From positions 1-5,363 of the forward strand of contig NZ_JOHY01000121.1 in NCBI RefSeq assembly GCF_000721495.1: a DNA stretch of 5,363 nt, given 5' to 3'. Source of the stretch: Streptomyces sp. NRRL F-5123 (GTDB taxonomy: Bacteria > Actinomycetota > Actinomycetes > Streptomycetales > Streptomycetaceae). The position numbers were made by a program, and so were the translations under genes. Under the pieces are notes generated by a model. It worked only from the letters and a program-made list of their open reading frames with translations. It ran no database searches and was not told where the DNA came from. Below are positions 4,335-5,363 of the stretch, piece by piece (position 1 is the first letter of the stretch; every line of letters begins with the position of its first letter).

Positions 4335-5344
4335 TCAGAAGACGACGAGGGCCCGGCCGCCGCGCCCTGCCGTCATCGCCTCGAATGCCGCCGGGATGCC
4401 GTCCAGGCCGATCCGGTCCGTGACCATGCCGGACAGGTCGAAGCGGCCCTCGCGCACGTGCTCGGCCAGCACGGGCAGGTCCTCGGCCGGGTCGCAGTTG
4501 CCGTACACGCAGCCCGACAGCGTCCGGCCGAAGTAGAAGAGCTCCAGCGCGCTGAAGGTGACCTTCTGGTCCTGGCCGCCGATGCCGACCACCGTCGTCC
4601 GCCCGCCGCGCCGCGTGCAGGACCAGGCGGCGCGGATCGTCTCCGCGCGGCCCGCGCACTCGACGGCGACGTCGGCGCCGTATCCGCCGGTCAGACCACG
4701 GACGGCGCGGGCGGTGTCCTCGCCGGCGACGAGGAAGTCCGTCGCGCCCGCGGCGCGCGCCAACTCCTCCTTGCCGGGTGCCACGTCGACGGCGACGATC
4801 CGCCCGGCACCCGCGATCCGCGCGGCCTGGACCACCGCGAGCCCGACGCCGCCGATGCCGTGGACGGCGACCGACTCGCCCTCACGGACGGCCGCCGCGT
4901 GGTGCACGGCGCCGTAGCCGGTCAGCACCGCGCAGCCGAGCAGCGCGGCGTCCGTGAGCGGCACGCCCGGGGGCAGCGGCAGCACCGCGCCCGCGGACAC
5001 CACGGTTTCCTCGGCGAAGACGGCGGTGCCCAGGCCCGGGTGGAGCGGAGTGCCGTCGGCGGCGAGCGTCGCGTACGCGTGCGCGGCCGCCGCGCCCGCG
5101 TTGGCGCACAGCCACGGCTCGCCGAGCCCGCAGAAGTGGCAGTTGCCGCAGGCGGGGGCCCAGTTGAGCACCACCGGGTCGCCGGGGGCGACATGGCCGA
5201 CGCCCTCGCCCACGGCGACGACCGTCCCGGCGCCCTCGTGGCCGAGCACCGCGGGGACGGGCTGGCGCAGCGTGCCGTTGGACAGCGACAGGTCGGAGTG
5301 GCAGACGCCCGCGGCCGCGAGCCGTACCCGCACCTGGCCGGGAC
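4335..5344 (-). CDS. Zinc-dependent alcohol dehydrogenase (MDR superfamily), 5' end cut by contig edge
   Basis: A zinc-containing medium-chain dehydrogenase. Counting from the GTG at 5333: GVCHSD gives Cys11, GHEGAG gives His32/Glu33, and LLGCAVLTGYGAV gives Cys134, which are the catalytic zinc ligands. The structural zinc site is CX2CX2CX7C at Cys62, 65, 68 and 76. The Rossmann motif GIGGVG lies at 159-164, and Asp183 at the end of the next strand indicates preference for NAD(H). It oxidises an alcohol, or a thiol adduct such as in class III enzymes, to the aldehyde; the substrate is not evident. The frame stays open past 5333 (PGQ is encoded just before it), so that GTG is almost certainly internal. 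The true start, perhaps 20-30 codons further, is lost where the adapter begins. The C-terminus (GRALVVF) is complete. The gene is convergent with the DUF402 gene and separated from it by the repeat array. It resembles mycobacterial class III-like or NDMA-type enzymes, but I cannot assign a subtype. Confidence 0.93.
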
Positions 5345-5363
5345 CTGTCTCTTATACACATCT
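5345..5363. other. Tn5/Nextera mosaic-end adapter, non-genomic
   Basis: CTGTCTCTTATACACATCT is the exact 19-bp Tn5 transposase mosaic end used in Nextera libraries. It sits flush with the window end and breaks off a truncated coding frame. Its reverse complement yields the known artefact peptides MCIRDR and MYKRQ in two frames of the minus strand. Genuine sequence ends at about 5344. Confidence 0.97.

Noticed and set aside
3589..4659. 356-residue minus-strand frame running through the 17-bp array
   Set aside because: It joins out-of-frame alcohol dehydrogenase sequence, Pro/Ala/His repeats from the minisatellite, and the antisense of the DUF402 gene. No start signal or domain supports it.
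4882..5361. Minus-strand open frames starting MCIRDR or MYKRQ
   Set aside because: Their first residues are encoded by the Nextera adapter. They are shifted frames of the alcohol dehydrogenase.
5345..5363. Natural Tn5 or IS50 insertion end
   Set aside because: The sequence is the engineered 19-bp mosaic end at the exact window edge with no transposon sequence following, so it is library adapter.

Overview
The window has very high G+C and strong third-position GC bias. Its genes are short and compact, TetR-family regulators are frequent, and one gene has a leaderless-looking start. Together this points to a high-GC actinomycete, most likely Streptomyces or a close relative (inferred from composition and protein style only). 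The last 19 bases are not genomic: they are the Tn5/Nextera transposase mosaic-end adapter, so genuine sequence stops at about 5344 and the window is one edge of a draft contig.

Layout from left to right. (1) A minus-strand fragment (1-123) resembles the C-terminal half of an SRPBCC/AHSA1-type protein and has no N-terminal half or start codon here. (2) A plus-strand MaoC-type (R)-enoyl-CoA hydratase gene (295-759) follows, with a TTGACA-type promoter and an operator-like palindrome. (3) A minus-strand TetR/KstR2-like regulator (771-1391) converges on it with 11 bp between the stop codons; a near-identical copy of the same operator lies in front of this gene. (4) A minus-strand acyl-CoA dehydrogenase (1529-2689). 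(5) A short divergent control region (2690-2808) holds two separate dyads. (6) A second TetR regulator (2809-3561, plus) is followed 12 bp later by a DUF402/FomD-like putative phosphohydrolase (3574-4122). (7) A gene-free stretch (4123-4334) is almost entirely a degenerate 17-bp G-rich tandem repeat with a hairpin and a G-quadruplex-type motif. (8) A minus-strand zinc-dependent alcohol dehydrogenase (4335 to the contig edge) is cut at its 5' end.

How the genes may work together (inference): the MaoC hydratase and the acyl-CoA dehydrogenase catalyse adjacent types of step in acyl-CoA oxidation (dehydrogenation, then hydration). Two TetR regulators with distinct operators surround them. TetR-1 probably represses itself and maoC through the repeated CAAGCGCTT element. 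TetR-2 probably controls the acyl-CoA dehydrogenase and itself through the AAACTA-N7-TAGTTT element. The layout looks like a small, ligand-controlled acyl-CoA catabolic locus of ordinary families. I saw no defence system, mobile element, RNA gene or CRISPR array. The regulatory architecture and the repeat array are the parts most worth checking.
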